A stretch of 64,000 nt of DNA from Planobispora rosea (GCF_014648175.1 NZ_BMQP01000034.1:1-64000), one strand, 5' to 3'; shown: positions 15,385 to 24,449, counted from the stretch's first letter. A program made the numbers and translations. Notes: generated by a model from the sequence alone, not told the origin.

Positions 15385-17058
15385 CTACCGCAGGTCGGCG
15401 ATGACCTCGTCGGCCGCCCTCTCGCCCTCGGTGGCGCCGCCGTTCATGAAGCCCTGGAAGTCGTAGGAGCAGTGCTCCCCGGCCAGGTGGACGTTGCCCT
15501 GCCGTACTCCCTCGTAGCCCGCGTACCGGTGCAGGTAGCCGACGGGCCAGTAGGAGTAGGCGCCGAGCGCGTAGGGGTTCCTGTGCCAGGCCGACAGCTG
15601 CGCCCGCCCGTTCCACTTGGCCTTGGTTCCGGGGAAGACCTTGTCGATCTGGGTCAGGACCGTGGGCACCAGGGTGCGCACGTAGGCGTCGGTGTGGGTG
15701 GGGAACGGCGTGGCGGGGTTCAGCGCGAACGCCGCGTCGCCCCCGCCGTACTGGATGAGCACCCCGGTCGTGCCCGCCTGGTCCTTGGTGGTGTCCCAGC
15801 ACTGCTGGAACGGCAGGTCGGTGAAGCAGTCACCGGCCGACACCCCCGGCCAGGGGCCGGTCCCCAGCCACGTGCGGGCGGAGAACTGCATGTTGAGCTT
15901 GGTGACGTGGCCCATCCGCGCGTCACGCAGCAGGTTCGTCATGCGGGTGTCGAACCCGGCGCGCGACAGGTCCAGGCCCTTCAGGACCGGGAGCGGCACG
16001 GTGATGATCGTGTGGTCGGCGGTGACGGTCCTGGTGGTGCCGCCTTCGTCGAAGGTGAGCGTCTGGGTGCCGTCGGAGTTGGCCCGTACGGCCAGCAGCT
16101 CCCACCCCAGCTGGAGCGAGCCGGGCGGCAGCGAGGCGGCCATCGCCTGCGGCAGCTGGTCGTTGCCGCCGACGATGTGGTAGCGCTCGTCGGACAGTCC
16201 CCAGACGTTGAAGTGTCCGGGGTTGGGCTGGTAGCCCATCAGCAGCACCAGCGCCAGGGACGACTGGTCCACCGTCTCGGCGCCGTACTCGACGTTGTAG
16301 GCGACGTCGAGGAAGCGGCCGAGGTCGGAGGCGTAGCCGCCGGGCACCCGTGAGTCGATCCACTCCCGGATCGACATGTTGTCCAGCGCCGTACCCTCGG
16401 GTGTGGTCTGGTTCCACATCACCTCGCCAGCCGCCATCAGGTCGGAGTGCAGGGCGTGGTAGACGTCCTTGAAGTCCTCGTCGGCCTGGGAGCGCGGATA
16501 GTAGGCGCCGTTGACGTGGAGGATCTCCTCGGCCCCGTTCGGCCCGGCCCCGGCGAAGTTCCGGGTGGGCAGGTCGAAGCGGCGGCACAACTCCAGCATC
16601 TTCTTGTGCTCGACGTCGATCAGCTCCCCGCCGATCTCGGAGGTCTGGCCGCCGGCCCAGAGCGAGCGCTGGGAGTACATCCGGCCGCCGACTCGGGAGG
16701 GGTTGGCCTCGTAGACGACGGGCGTCGCCCCGGCGTCCCGCAGGGTGAGCGCCGCCGTGAGCCCGGCGATGCCCGCCCCGATCACGGCGACGCGGGCGGG
16801 CTTGAGCCGGCCCGCCTGCGGGGTGACGGTGTCGGCGCGGGCCGTACGGGCAGTCGCGGCCTGTGCGCCGAAGGCTGCCGCGCCGAGACCGAGGAGCGCG
16901 GCCCGCCTGAGCAGTTCGCGCCGGGCGATGCCATCGGGCTCGGCCGCCGCCTCGGCGCGCAGGCCGCGCAGCTCGTCGACGGGGAGGCCGAGACGGCGGG
17001 CGGCGTGGTGATCGGCGGCGATGCGCTGGAGCGCGCGGAGGGAGGACGTTCGCGGCAT
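15385..17058 (-). CDS. flavin monoamine oxidase family protein, probably Tat-exported
   Basis: A 557-residue FAD-dependent amine or L-amino-acid oxidase. The dinucleotide fold VAVIGAGIAGLTAALTLRDAG is at about residues 90-110, followed by YEANPSRVGGRMYSQRS. The C-terminal FAD segment VHLAGEHCSYDFQGFMNGGATEG closes the fold. Before the FAD domain, residues 46-75 (ARRELLRRAALLGLGAAAF, then AATARTARA) form a twin-arginine-like signal, so the enzyme is probably folded with FAD and exported. ATG 17058 was chosen because upstream in-frame sequence has no coding character. It would oxidise amines to aldehydes with hydrogen peroxide and ammonia; the substrate is unknown. It is divergent from the Ser/Thr kinase. 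Confidence 0.88.
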   Translation of the reverse strand: MPRTSSLRALQRIAADHHAARRLGLPVDELRGLRAEAAAEPDGIARRELLRRAALLGLGAAAFGAQAATARTARADTVTPQAGRLKPARVAVIGAGIAGLTAALTLRDAGATPVVYEANPSRVGGRMYSQRSLWAGGQTSEIGGELIDVEHKKMLELCRRFDLPTRNFAGAGPNGAEEILHVNGAYYPRSQADEDFKDVYHALHSDLMAAGEVMWNQTTPEGTALDNMSIREWIDSRVPGGYASDLGRFLDVAYNVEYGAETVDQSSLALVLLMGYQPNPGHFNVWGLSDERYHIVGGNDQLPQAMAASLPPGSLQLGWELLAVRANSDGTQTLTFDEGGTTRTVTADHTIITVPLPVLKGLDLSRAGFDTRMTNLLRDARMGHVTKLNMQFSARTWLGTGPWPGVSAGDCFTDLPFQQCWDTTKDQAGTTGVLIQYGGGDAAFALNPATPFPTHTDAYVRTLVPTVLTQIDKVFPGTKAKWNGRAQLSAWHRNPYALGAYSYWPVGYLHRYAGYEGVRQGNVHLAGEHCSYDFQGFMNGGATEGERAADEVIADLR

Positions 17059-17325
17059 GGGGGGTGGTGCCTTTCTGATCGTGTTGCCGATCAGCTTGCG
17101 GATCCGGTGCCGTCTCGGACAATCCGCAGGCAGTAACCGATGGGGAGGATCTGGTGACACTCTGTCGCACAACCGCGGACCCGGCGGTGCGGAGGCCCGG
17201 CGGAGAACCGAACGGAGGGCGGGGAAGGCCGGGGGGAGGGCGGGTGCACCACTCGGGACGGACTCCGACGTCCGGCAAGAGGGCAACCGGCTTCCCGTGG
17301 GGACCGTTTCCTGCCACGCTTCGTG

Positions 17326-17351
17326 ATGGAGCGTCCACGGTGCCGCTCCAT
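17326..17351. promoter_or_regulatory. inverted repeat upstream of the Ser/Thr kinase
   Basis: ATGGAGCG at 17326-17333 and CGCTCCAT at 17344-17351 form a perfect 8-bp inverted repeat with a 10-base spacer, 20 bases before the kinase start. It could be an operator or a 5' leader hairpin. Confidence 0.4.
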
Positions 17352-17370
17352 GTCATGAACGGGAGCGGCG

Positions 17371-19197
17371 ATGAACCCCCTCCAGCCGGGTGATCCGGAG
17401 CAGCTGGGCGACTACCGGCTGCTGGGCCGCCTGGGCGAGGGCGGGCAGGGCACGGTCTACCTCGCCGAAGACCGTGCCGGGACGCCCGTGGCGGTGAAGG
17501 CGCTGCACGCCGCGGCGAGCTCCGACCCGGTCCGGCGGCGGCGTTTCGCGGGCGAGGCGGAGCTGATCCGGCAGGTGTCGTCGTTCTGCGTGGCGGAGGT
17601 GCTGGACGCCGACCTCGACAGCGAGCGGCCGTACATCGTCAGCGAGTACGTCGATGGCCCCTCCCTGAAGACCGCCGTGGAGACCGGCGGGCCGCGGACG
17701 GGAGGCGCCCTGCGGCGCCTGGCGGTGGGCACCGTGACCGCGCTGGCCGCGGTCCACCAGGCCGGGATCGTGCACCGGGACGTCAAGCCGCCCAACGTGC
17801 TGCTCGGGCCGGACGGGCCACGGGTGATCGACTTCGGGATCGCCCGGCTGCTGGACACGGCCGCCACGACGACCGGGCACGTGGTCGGCACCGTCGCGTA
17901 CATGTCGCCCGAGCAGGTGGCCGGCGCCCGTGTCGACTTCGCCTCCGACATGTTCAGCTGGGCCGCCACGATGGCCTACGCGGCGGGCGGGGAGGCCCCC
18001 TTCGGGCAGGACACCGTTCCGGCGATCATGTACCGGATCCTGCACGCCGACCCCGCGCTCCCCTCGCTCCCGGACGACCTGCGGGAGGTGGTGGCGGCCT
18101 GCCTGACCCGGGATCCGGAGCTGCGCCCGACCGCGCGGGAGGTGCTGCTGCGCCTGATCGGGGATGACACCGGAGGCGGCGGCGCGGCTCTCCTGGGACG
18201 GCCGGAGACGCGAGCCCGGTCCGAGGCACAGGTCCGGGCAGAGGCGCCGGTCCAGCCGGAGACGCAGACCCAGGCAGAGACCCGGGTCCCGCCGGAACCT
18301 CGGCCCCGGCTTGAAGCACAGACCCGCCTGGAGACCCGTACCCGGCTGGAGTCCCAGGTCCAGCCGGAGACACGGGCCCGGCTGGAGCCGCACGCCCAGC
18401 CGGAGACCCGGGTCCCGCCGGAGAACCCGGCCCCCGGCCGTCCGGGGGCGCGGCGATGGATCTGGGGGGCCGCCGCCGTCACCGTGGCGCTGGTGGTCAC
18501 GGTCGCGGTCCTCGTCCTGCGGCCCGGGTCCGGGTCCGGTGACCCCGCGTCCGAGGTGGCGGGCACGCCGCTGCACGTCGACGACTTCAGCGAGCGGACC
18601 GGGTGGGACGGCTACACCTTCAACCCCGACGGCCCGCCGGAGGAACGCACCTACCGGGGCCACGAGATCGGCCGCGGGGTCTTCTCGCTCCGGGCCGACT
18701 CCTCCTACCCGACCAGTCCCGCGCTCTCCCCGATCCCGGCCAAGACGCCGGTCGCCCTGTCGTCCCCGGAGCGCGACGTGCTGGTCGGGGCGACCGCCCA
18801 GGTGCGGGAGGGTTCGACCGGTACGGGCGCGCTCGGGCTCCTGTGCTGGTGGGACGAGAACGTGCCCAACGGATACCAGTTCCTCCTCGGGTTCGACGGC
18901 ACGGCCCGGGTCGTCAGGACCGCGCAGGGCGACCGCCTGAACGTGACGCCCGCCGTACGGGCGGACGCGCCGGGTGTGGGGCAGACGGTGCGTCTGCGGG
19001 CCGCGTGCCGCCGGACCGACGCCGGGACCCGCCTCACCTTCTGGGTCGACGGGACCCGGGTGCTCGACGTCACCGACGCCCGGGGCCTGCCCGGCGACGG
19101 CAACAGCCAGGCCGGTGTGATCGCCCAGGTGCCGGAGGGCGGTGCCGACGTCCTCACCGTCTCCTTCGACGACTTCAGCGTCCACCGGGCGCGGTGA
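17371..19197 (+). CDS. receptor-type Ser/Thr protein kinase
   Basis: A 608-residue type II membrane kinase. Kinase domain, residues 14-270: LGEGGQGTVYLAE, ATP-binding Lys43 in VAVKAL, HRDVKPPN with catalytic Asp137, DFGIARL with Asp154. A juxtamembrane linker (about 275-355) is built of repeated x-P-E-T-x-x-Q/R units such as VQPETQTQAETRVPPE. A transmembrane helix follows near 362-387 (WIWGAAAVTVALVVTVAVLVL). The extracellular part (about 395-608) has the beta-rich look of a laminin-G/concanavalin-like domain (DDFSERTGWDGY; YQFLLGFDGTARVVR; VSFDDFSVHR). It probably senses a glycan or envelope ligand. ATG 17371 follows GGGAG. Confidence 0.9.
   Translation: MNPLQPGDPEQLGDYRLLGRLGEGGQGTVYLAEDRAGTPVAVKALHAAASSDPVRRRRFAGEAELIRQVSSFCVAEVLDADLDSERPYIVSEYVDGPSLKTAVETGGPRTGGALRRLAVGTVTALAAVHQAGIVHRDVKPPNVLLGPDGPRVIDFGIARLLDTAATTTGHVVGTVAYMSPEQVAGARVDFASDMFSWAATMAYAAGGEAPFGQDTVPAIMYRILHADPALPSLPDDLREVVAACLTRDPELRPTAREVLLRLIGDDTGGGGAALLGRPETRARSEAQVRAEAPVQPETQTQAETRVPPEPRPRLEAQTRLETRTRLESQVQPETRARLEPHAQPETRVPPENPAPGRPGARRWIWGAAAVTVALVVTVAVLVLRPGSGSGDPASEVAGTPLHVDDFSERTGWDGYTFNPDGPPEERTYRGHEIGRGVFSLRADSSYPTSPALSPIPAKTPVALSSPERDVLVGATAQVREGSTGTGALGLLCWWDENVPNGYQFLLGFDGTARVVRTAQGDRLNVTPAVRADAPGVGQTVRLRAACRRTDAGTRLTFWVDGTRVLDVTDARGLPGDGNSQAGVIAQVPEGGADVLTVSFDDFSVHRAR
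18205..18425. repeat. imperfect 18-bp coding repeats in kinase linker
   Basis: The linker of the Ser/Thr kinase is encoded by about a dozen imperfect CAGCCGGAGACxCGG-like units giving repeated (P/A)ET(R/Q) peptides. They probably set the distance between kinase and membrane. Confidence 0.6.
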
Positions 19198-19294
19198 CGG
19201 GGCGGAGGCCGTACGGGCCCGCCCGCGGTCATCCGCCCCGCCGCACCGCGTGAGTGGACCCCGGAAAGAAAATTCAGAAAAATCTTGTGGCCCG

Positions 19295-19321
19295 TGTCGA
19301 TCGGATGTCCCTCCGTTCGAC
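19295..19321 (+). promoter_or_regulatory. predicted ECF42-type promoter
   Basis: TGTCGA at 19295-19300, a 17-base spacer and CGAC at 19318-19321 match the promoter motif reported for ECF42 sigma factors (TGTCGA and CGA/TC; recalled from work in Streptomyces venezuelae). It lies about 50 bases before the DGPF gene, consistent with autoregulation by the sigma factor encoded two steps downstream. Confidence 0.7.
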
Positions 19322-19371
19322 GCGTCAGCGGAGGCCGGGACGGACCGGCCGGCAACGGAAGGATCACCACG

Positions 19372-19728
19372 ATGCGGTTCCTCATGATGACCACGGACGA
19401 CAGCTCCTCCGCGGGCAGCCCTCCGGACGAGCGGGTGGCGGCCGAGATGGGCCGGTTCATCGAGGAGATGAGCAAGGCGGGAGTGCTGCTGGCGACGGGC
19501 GGGCTGGACCCTCTTCCCACCCGGATCGAGTCCTCCGGAGGCAAGATCACCGTGACCGACGGCCCGTACGCCGAGGCGAAGGAGGTCGTCGTCGGGTTCG
19601 CGCTCATCGAGACGCGCACCAAGGAGGAGGCGATCGAACTGTCCAAGCGCTTCTGGCAGATCGTCGGTGACGGCAAGGGCGTGATCCACCAGGTGTTCGG
19701 GCCCGAGGACCTGGCGGCCGGGCAGTAG
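19372..19728 (+). CDS. DGPF/YCII-domain protein
   Basis: A 118-residue single-domain protein of the YCII/DGPF family: MRFLMMTTDDS at the start, then GKITVTDGPYAEAKEVVVGFALIE containing the DGP(F/Y) signature, and FWQIVGDGKGVIHQVFG. These small alpha-beta barrel proteins regularly accompany ECF42 sigma factors; their biochemical role is unknown, perhaps a small-molecule enzyme or sensor. ATG 19372 has GGAAGG about seven bases upstream. The sigma factor gene follows after 129 bp that contain a strong hairpin. Confidence 0.9.
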   Translation: MRFLMMTTDDSSSAGSPPDERVAAEMGRFIEEMSKAGVLLATGGLDPLPTRIESSGGKITVTDGPYAEAKEVVVGFALIETRTKEEAIELSKRFWQIVGDGKGVIHQVFGPEDLAAGQ

Positions 19729-19774
19729 GCGGGCAGCGGGCTCCGGGGAACCGATCCCGGCGGGCTCCGGGAGG

Positions 19775-19808
19775 ACGACGCCCGGGTGGCGGTCCACCCG
19801 GGCGTCGT
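19775..19808 (+). terminator. perfect 15-bp hairpin between DGPF and sigma genes
   Basis: Arms 19775-19789 and 19794-19808 are perfectly complementary with a four-base loop. There is no T-tract. It would partly terminate or stabilise the DGPF transcript and lower read-through into the sigma gene. Confidence 0.6.
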
Positions 19809-19857
19809 GAGCCTCCGGGCTTGCGTCGGGGGAGGCCCGGATGCTCTCATCGTCGGC

Positions 19858-21129
19858 GTGACGGCCTCTGACACCCACCGCGTGATCGATGCGGTCTGGC
19901 GGATCGAGTCGGCCCGCATCATCGCCGGCCTCGCGCGCCTGGTGCGCGACATCGGCCTGGCCGAGGAGCTGGCGCAGGACGCCCTGGTCGCGGCGCTCGA
20001 GCAGTGGCCGGAGTCGGGCGTGCCGGACAACCCCGGCGCCTGGCTCATGGCCGTCGCCAAGCGCCGGGCCGTCGACCGCATCCGCCGGCAGGAGCGGCTG
20101 GAACGCAAACTGGAGGAGATCGGGCACGGTCTGGAGAGCGCGGATCCGGCCCCGGAGTTCGACGCCGTCCTCGACGCCCTCGACACCGAGCCCATCGAGG
20201 ACGACATCCTCCGGCTGGTGTTCACCGCCTGCCATCCCGTCCTGTCCGCGCAGGCACGCGCCGCGCTCACTCTGCGGATGCTCGGCGGGCTGACGACCGA
20301 GGAGATCGCGCGGGCGTTCCTGGTCCCCGAGCCGACCGTCGCCCAGCGGATCGTCCGCGCCAAGCGCACGCTCGCCGAGGCGGGCGTGCCGTTCGAGGTG
20401 CCCGAGGGCCCCGAGCGCGCCGGACGGCTGGCCTCGGTCCTGGAGGTCATCTATCTGATCTTCAACGAGGGGTACGCGGCGACCGGAGGCACCGAGTGGA
20501 TGCGCCTGGACCTGTGCCAGGAGGCGTTGCGCCTGGGCCGGATCCTGGCCGGGCTCGCCCCGCAGGAGGCCGAGGTCCACGGGCTCGTCGCGTTGATGGA
20601 GATCCAGGCCTCACGTGCCCGGGCGCGCGTCGGCCCGTCCGGTGAGCCCGTCCAACTGCTCGACCAGGACCGCGGCCTGTGGGACCGGCTGCTGATCCGG
20701 CGCGGTTTCGAGGCGCTGCTGCGCGCCGAGAAGCTCGGCGGGCCGCCGGGCCCGTACGTGCTGCAGGCCGCGATCGCCGCCTGCCACGCGCAGGCCCCCA
20801 CCGCCGGGGAGACCGACTGGACGCGCATCGCCGCCCTCTACGAGCTGCTCGTCCGGCTGACCCCGTCACCGGTCGTGGAGCTCAACCGCGCGGTCGCGGT
20901 CGGGATGGCGTACGGCCCGGAGCGCGGGCTGAGGCTCGTGGACGCGCTCGTCTCGGACGCCGCGCTCAAGGACTATCACCTTCTGCCGTCCGTACGCGGT
21001 GATCTCCTGGCCCGGCTCGGCCGTCTGGAGGAGGCCCGCGCGGAGTTCGAGCGCGCGGCGGCCCTCACCCGCAACGCTCCGGAACGCGCCGTCCTCCTCG
21101 ACCGCGCGGCCGCGTGCGCGGGCGGCTGA
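19858..21129 (+). CDS. ECF42-group RNA polymerase sigma factor with C-terminal TPR-like domain
   Basis: About 423 residues, much longer than a minimal ECF factor. Region 2 (residues about 10-75): RIIAGLARLVRDIGLAEELAQDALVAALEQWP and NPGAWLMAVAKRRAVDRIRRQ. Region 4 (about 120-170): LTLRMLGGLTTEEIARAFLVPEPTVAQRIVRAKRTL. The extended C-terminus (FNEGYAATGG onward, to GDLLARLGRLEEARAEFERAAAL) is the helical TPR-like domain of the ECF42 group, which has no anti-sigma factor. It presumably activates the DGPF promoter upstream. GTG 19858 matches the start of homology; no good ribosome binding site is seen and the frame is open to 19786. Confidence 0.9.
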   Translation: MTASDTHRVIDAVWRIESARIIAGLARLVRDIGLAEELAQDALVAALEQWPESGVPDNPGAWLMAVAKRRAVDRIRRQERLERKLEEIGHGLESADPAPEFDAVLDALDTEPIEDDILRLVFTACHPVLSAQARAALTLRMLGGLTTEEIARAFLVPEPTVAQRIVRAKRTLAEAGVPFEVPEGPERAGRLASVLEVIYLIFNEGYAATGGTEWMRLDLCQEALRLGRILAGLAPQEAEVHGLVALMEIQASRARARVGPSGEPVQLLDQDRGLWDRLLIRRGFEALLRAEKLGGPPGPYVLQAAIAACHAQAPTAGETDWTRIAALYELLVRLTPSPVVELNRAVAVGMAYGPERGLRLVDALVSDAALKDYHLLPSVRGDLLARLGRLEEARAEFERAAALTRNAPERAVLLDRAAACAGG

Positions 21130-21161
21130 CGCAGACCGACCAGAAAACGAGAGCGGTGCTC

Positions 21162-21167
21162 TTGACA
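21162..21167 (+). promoter_or_regulatory. possible -35 box for the SRPBCC gene
   Basis: A perfect TTGACA at 21162-21167, 77 bases before the SRPBCC start. The -10 partner is weak (GAGCAT with 17-base spacing), so this is tentative. Confidence 0.3.
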
Positions 21168-21243
21168 TGCCCGGAGGGAAGCTGGAGCATTGTCCTCTAT
21201 AGAGAGCATCGATCTCTGATTCGATCGTCCCGAAGGAGCCCCC

Positions 21244-21735
21244 ATGGTGCGCAAGCTGTTCTACCGGGGCCCGTCGCTCGCCGTCCTGCACGACGAGTAC
21301 GCCGCTCACGGCCGCATCGACCGGGAGGCTCAGCTGATCTCCTCCTCCACGCTCGTCGTCGACGCTCCCGCGGAACGAGTCTGGGAGATCATGGCGGACC
21401 TGGCCGCATGGCCGTCCTGGTCGAACCTGGAGATCGTCGAACTCGGGGCCGTACGGCCCGGCGCGCCGTTCCGGTGGAAGCTCAACGGCGTCTCCATCCG
21501 GTCCCGGTTCGCCGTGGTGGACCCGGGACGCGAGCTGACCTGGACGGGCGTCTTCCTCGCCTACAGGGCGGTGGACCGGCACGTGCTGGAGCCGCTGGAC
21601 GACGGACGGACCAGGGTCACCGTCGAGGAGTCGTTCGCCGGGCCGCTGGCGCCGCTCGTCTACAGCGAGCGCAAGCTCCGCGCCAACCACGAACGCTGGC
21701 TGGCCGACCTGGGGAACGCCGCCACCCCGATCTGA
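21244..21735 (+). CDS. SRPBCC-family (polyketide cyclase/dehydrase-like) protein
   Basis: A 163-residue START-like helix-grip protein. The core begins at about residue 38: LVVDAPAERVWEIMADLAAWPSWSN, followed by beta strands FRWKLNGVSIRSRFAVVDPGRELTW and a long C-terminal helix APLVYSERKLRANHERWLADL. Such proteins bind hydrophobic ligands in a cavity; no catalytic residues can be assigned. The N-terminal 35 residues precede the family's usual start, but ATG 21244 has an excellent GAAGGAG six bases upstream. It follows the sigma factor on the same strand after 114 bp. Confidence 0.85.
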   Translation: MVRKLFYRGPSLAVLHDEYAAHGRIDREAQLISSSTLVVDAPAERVWEIMADLAAWPSWSNLEIVELGAVRPGAPFRWKLNGVSIRSRFAVVDPGRELTWTGVFLAYRAVDRHVLEPLDDGRTRVTVEESFAGPLAPLVYSERKLRANHERWLADLGNAATPI

Positions 21736-22028
21736 AGAACGCCACCGCCTGACGCCTCCGCATCCTGCGGGAAATCCACGTCCCGCTCCGGAGAGTGAGA
21801 CACCCGGCACATTTCCCACACAACAAGTAAATAACGGGCTGGATCCGGTCGGATTCCCCTTACCCCGCGAATGTAATCTGAAAAAGATCATCGTTCGACC
21901 GCCGGGTGTGCCGACGGTGCGCCGACAGAGAATCAGGCCCCCTCCATGTCCCGCCGGCACCCGCACGCTCCGACGCGGCACCCGGACGACCTCGCCCGGG
22001 ACCCCGGCGGACTCCGGAGGGCGCGCCC

Positions 22029-23495
22029 ATGCGGCGGCTGATTCCGCACCGGCTTTTCATCGCCGTTCTCACCGTCGCGGCGGTGTTTCGCGTTCTCACC
22101 ATGATCGGCTACTCGCCGGCCGTGTGGTTCGAGGACTCCTTCGACTATGTGGGCGTCGCCGAGCGGATGCAGCCCTACCCCGTCCGCCCCAGCGGCTATT
22201 CCTTTCTCCTGTGGGCGCTGCGCCCCCTGCACAGCTTCGCCGCCGTCACGGCCGTCCAGCACCTCATGGGACTGGCGACGGGTGTGATGATCTACGTGCT
22301 CATCCGCCGCAGGGTGAGCGCGCTGTCCCATCGGTGGGCGGCGCTCGCCGCCGCTCCGGCCCTTCTCGACGCCTACCAGATCTTCTTCGAGCACACCGTC
22401 CTCAGCGACGTCCTCTTCTCCTTCCTGGTGACGGCCGCGGTGACACTGGCGCTCTGGTCTCCGGAGATCTCCCTCCGCCGCGCCGCCCTGGCCGGGCTGC
22501 TCCTCGCCGCAGCGACACTCACCCGCTCGGTGGGCCTCGTCCTGCTTCCCCTGCTCGCCTGCCACTTCCTGATCAACCGCTCGGGCCGGCGCGCGGTCAC
22601 CGCCGCCCTCGTGGCCGCGGTGCTCCCTCTCGGCGGGTACGCCCTCTGGTACGGCTCCTGGCACGGATCCCCGGCCATCACCGGGGGGAGCGGCGTATGG
22701 CTCTGGGCCCGGGTGATGCCGTTCGCCGACTGCCAGAAAATCGGCCCACCCCCGGACGAGGCCGTCCTGTGCCCGCCCCAGCCCCGGGAACGCCGCCCGA
22801 CCTCCCCCTTCTTCATCTGGGCGGACTGGTCGCCCCTGCGCGAGGTCCCCGGCCATCCGGTCACGACCCACGCCGACCTGTTCCACCCCGAGATCGACGG
22901 ACGGGCCGGCGCCCTCGCCCGGCGGGCCGTCGCCGGTCAGCCGCTGGACTATCTCGGGCTGGCCGACTGGGACCTCGGCCGCACCCTGGCCTGGAGCAGA
23001 GGCCCGAACCCCGCGCCGGTCGTCTACAACCGCTACGTCTTCCCCAACGTCACCGGCCCGCTGCCCGACGGCGTGCGGATCGCCGGGGGAACCATCCAGC
23101 AGGATCTGAGAGCGTACGAACGAGGCCCGGCGGCCACCCGGTTCCGCGAGCCGTTCGCAGGGATCATGCGCGCCTACCAGTCCTTCGTCTTCCTGCCCGG
23201 AACGGTCTTCGGCGTCCTCCTGATCCATACGGTGGTCCGTGCCGTCCGCTCCCGCAGGCGGACCCACCGGGTCGTGTTCCTACCGCTGGTCATGGGCGTC
23301 GCGCTCACCGTCACCCCGGTGCTCGTCACCTCGTACGACAGCAGATACTGGCTGCCCGCCATCCCCCTGCTCAGCATGGCGCTGGCCCTCACGTGGAGCC
23401 GCCCGCCGGGAGTCCCCTCCGCCGCCGTTCCGCAGGCGGCGGGGACGCCCGGCGGGCGGCGGCGGAACCGCCGCCTTGACCTCAAGATTGGTTGA
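22029..23495 (+). CDS. polytopic membrane protein, GT-C glycosyltransferase-like
   Basis: A 488-residue protein with about ten hydrophobic helices. The first loop holds acidic residues (VWFEDSFDYVGVAERM), the place of the catalytic Asp in GT-C enzymes that use lipid-phosphate sugars. Landmarks shared with its paralogue at 56872-58362: PSGYSFLLWALRPLHS, VQHLMGLATGVMIYVLIRR, EHTVLSDVLFSFLV, WARVMPFADC. A large extracytoplasmic loop with Cys residues lies between the later helices. I infer a GT-C mannosyl- or arabinosyl-transferase-like role in envelope glycan or protein glycosylation; unproven. ATG 22029 follows GGAGGG. The gene is preceded by an AT-richer 290-bp spacer. Confidence 0.8.
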   Translation: MRRLIPHRLFIAVLTVAAVFRVLTMIGYSPAVWFEDSFDYVGVAERMQPYPVRPSGYSFLLWALRPLHSFAAVTAVQHLMGLATGVMIYVLIRRRVSALSHRWAALAAAPALLDAYQIFFEHTVLSDVLFSFLVTAAVTLALWSPEISLRRAALAGLLLAAATLTRSVGLVLLPLLACHFLINRSGRRAVTAALVAAVLPLGGYALWYGSWHGSPAITGGSGVWLWARVMPFADCQKIGPPPDEAVLCPPQPRERRPTSPFFIWADWSPLREVPGHPVTTHADLFHPEIDGRAGALARRAVAGQPLDYLGLADWDLGRTLAWSRGPNPAPVVYNRYVFPNVTGPLPDGVRIAGGTIQQDLRAYERGPAATRFREPFAGIMRAYQSFVFLPGTVFGVLLIHTVVRAVRSRRRTHRVVFLPLVMGVALTVTPVLVTSYDSRYWLPAIPLLSMALALTWSRPPGVPSAAVPQAAGTPGGRRRNRRLDLKIG

Positions 23496-23513
23496 TGTCC
23501 GAGGATCGTCGGC

Positions 23514-24380
23514 ATGACGGAGATCGAAAGCCCGGCGCACCGGGTCGCGGTGATCGGCACCGGAGCCGTCGGCAGCGCGGTGACGCGCCGGCTGCTCACC
23601 GGTGGACACGAGGTCGTGGTGTGGAACCGTACGGCGAGCCGCTCAGCCGGACTGGTGGCCGAGGGCGCCCTGCCGGCGGGATCGATCGGGGAGGCCGCGT
23701 CCTCCGGCACCCTGATCCTGCTCACCCTCACGGACTACGCGGCGGTGCGGCAGTGCCTCGCCGCGCTGGACACGGACCTGTCCGAACGGACGGTCATCGG
23801 AATGTACACCGGGACCGCCGACGACGCCCGACGGGCCGCCCGGCGGGTCACCGCTCTGGGGGCGCACTACCTCGACGCGGGCATCCAGGCCGCGCCCGAG
23901 ATGATCGGCACCGACGCGGCGACCATCCTGTACAGCGGCTCCCGGTCCGCCTTCGAGCGGCACCGTACGACCCTCGAACTGCTGAGCAGGCCGCGCTTCG
24001 TGGGAGAGGCGCCGCAGGCGGCCGCCGTCTGGGACCTCGCCCTGTTCGGCGTCTGGTACGACGCCCAGCTCGGCCTGCTGCGCGCCCTCGACACCGTACG
24101 GGAGACCGGCATCGACATCGCCGAGTTCTCCGACACCGCGGCCACCCAGCTCGGCCACGTGGTCACCGGGATCCCCACCGCGGTCTCGGAACTGCTCCAG
24201 GCCGCCTACCCCGCGGGCCCCGCCACCCTCACCGAGCACCTCACGGTCGTCCGCCACCTCATCGAGCTCCGGAGCGGCGGGCGACTCGGCGACGGCGGGC
24301 TCCCGGCGGTGGCGGCGAGGATCGAAGCGCTCATCGCGGACGGCCGAGGAGACGAAGGACTGACCGCGACGGCCGGGTAG
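23514..24380 (+). CDS. NAD(P)-dependent imine-reductase-like oxidoreductase
   Basis: A 288-residue protein of the 6-phosphogluconate/beta-hydroxyacid dehydrogenase superfamily. The Rossmann motif VAVIGTGAVGSAVTRRLL is followed by EVVVWNRTASRS, whose NRT pattern suggests NADPH. The helical C-terminal dimerisation domain has AAVWDLALFGVWYDAQLGLLRAL, where classical dehydrogenases have a catalytic Lys; here Asp is in that position (WDLALFG), as in imine reductases. The substrate is unknown. It starts 18 bp after the GT-C-like gene with GAGG as ribosome binding site, so the two may be co-transcribed. Confidence 0.85.
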   Translation: MTEIESPAHRVAVIGTGAVGSAVTRRLLTGGHEVVVWNRTASRSAGLVAEGALPAGSIGEAASSGTLILLTLTDYAAVRQCLAALDTDLSERTVIGMYTGTADDARRAARRVTALGAHYLDAGIQAAPEMIGTDAATILYSGSRSAFERHRTTLELLSRPRFVGEAPQAAAVWDLALFGVWYDAQLGLLRALDTVRETGIDIAEFSDTAATQLGHVVTGIPTAVSELLQAAYPAGPATLTEHLTVVRHLIELRSGGRLGDGGLPAVAARIEALIADGRGDEGLTATAG

Positions 24381-24449
24381 TGCTCAGCTCAGCTCAGCCC
24401 CGTTCGGCTCCGTTCGGCTCCGTGATCGGCAGGGCCGTGACGGCGCATG

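Noticed and set aside
17353..20580. 1075-codon minus-strand open frame across the kinase and sigma factor genes
   Set aside because: It runs antisense to three recognisable genes, has arginine/glycine-rich composition and no motif.
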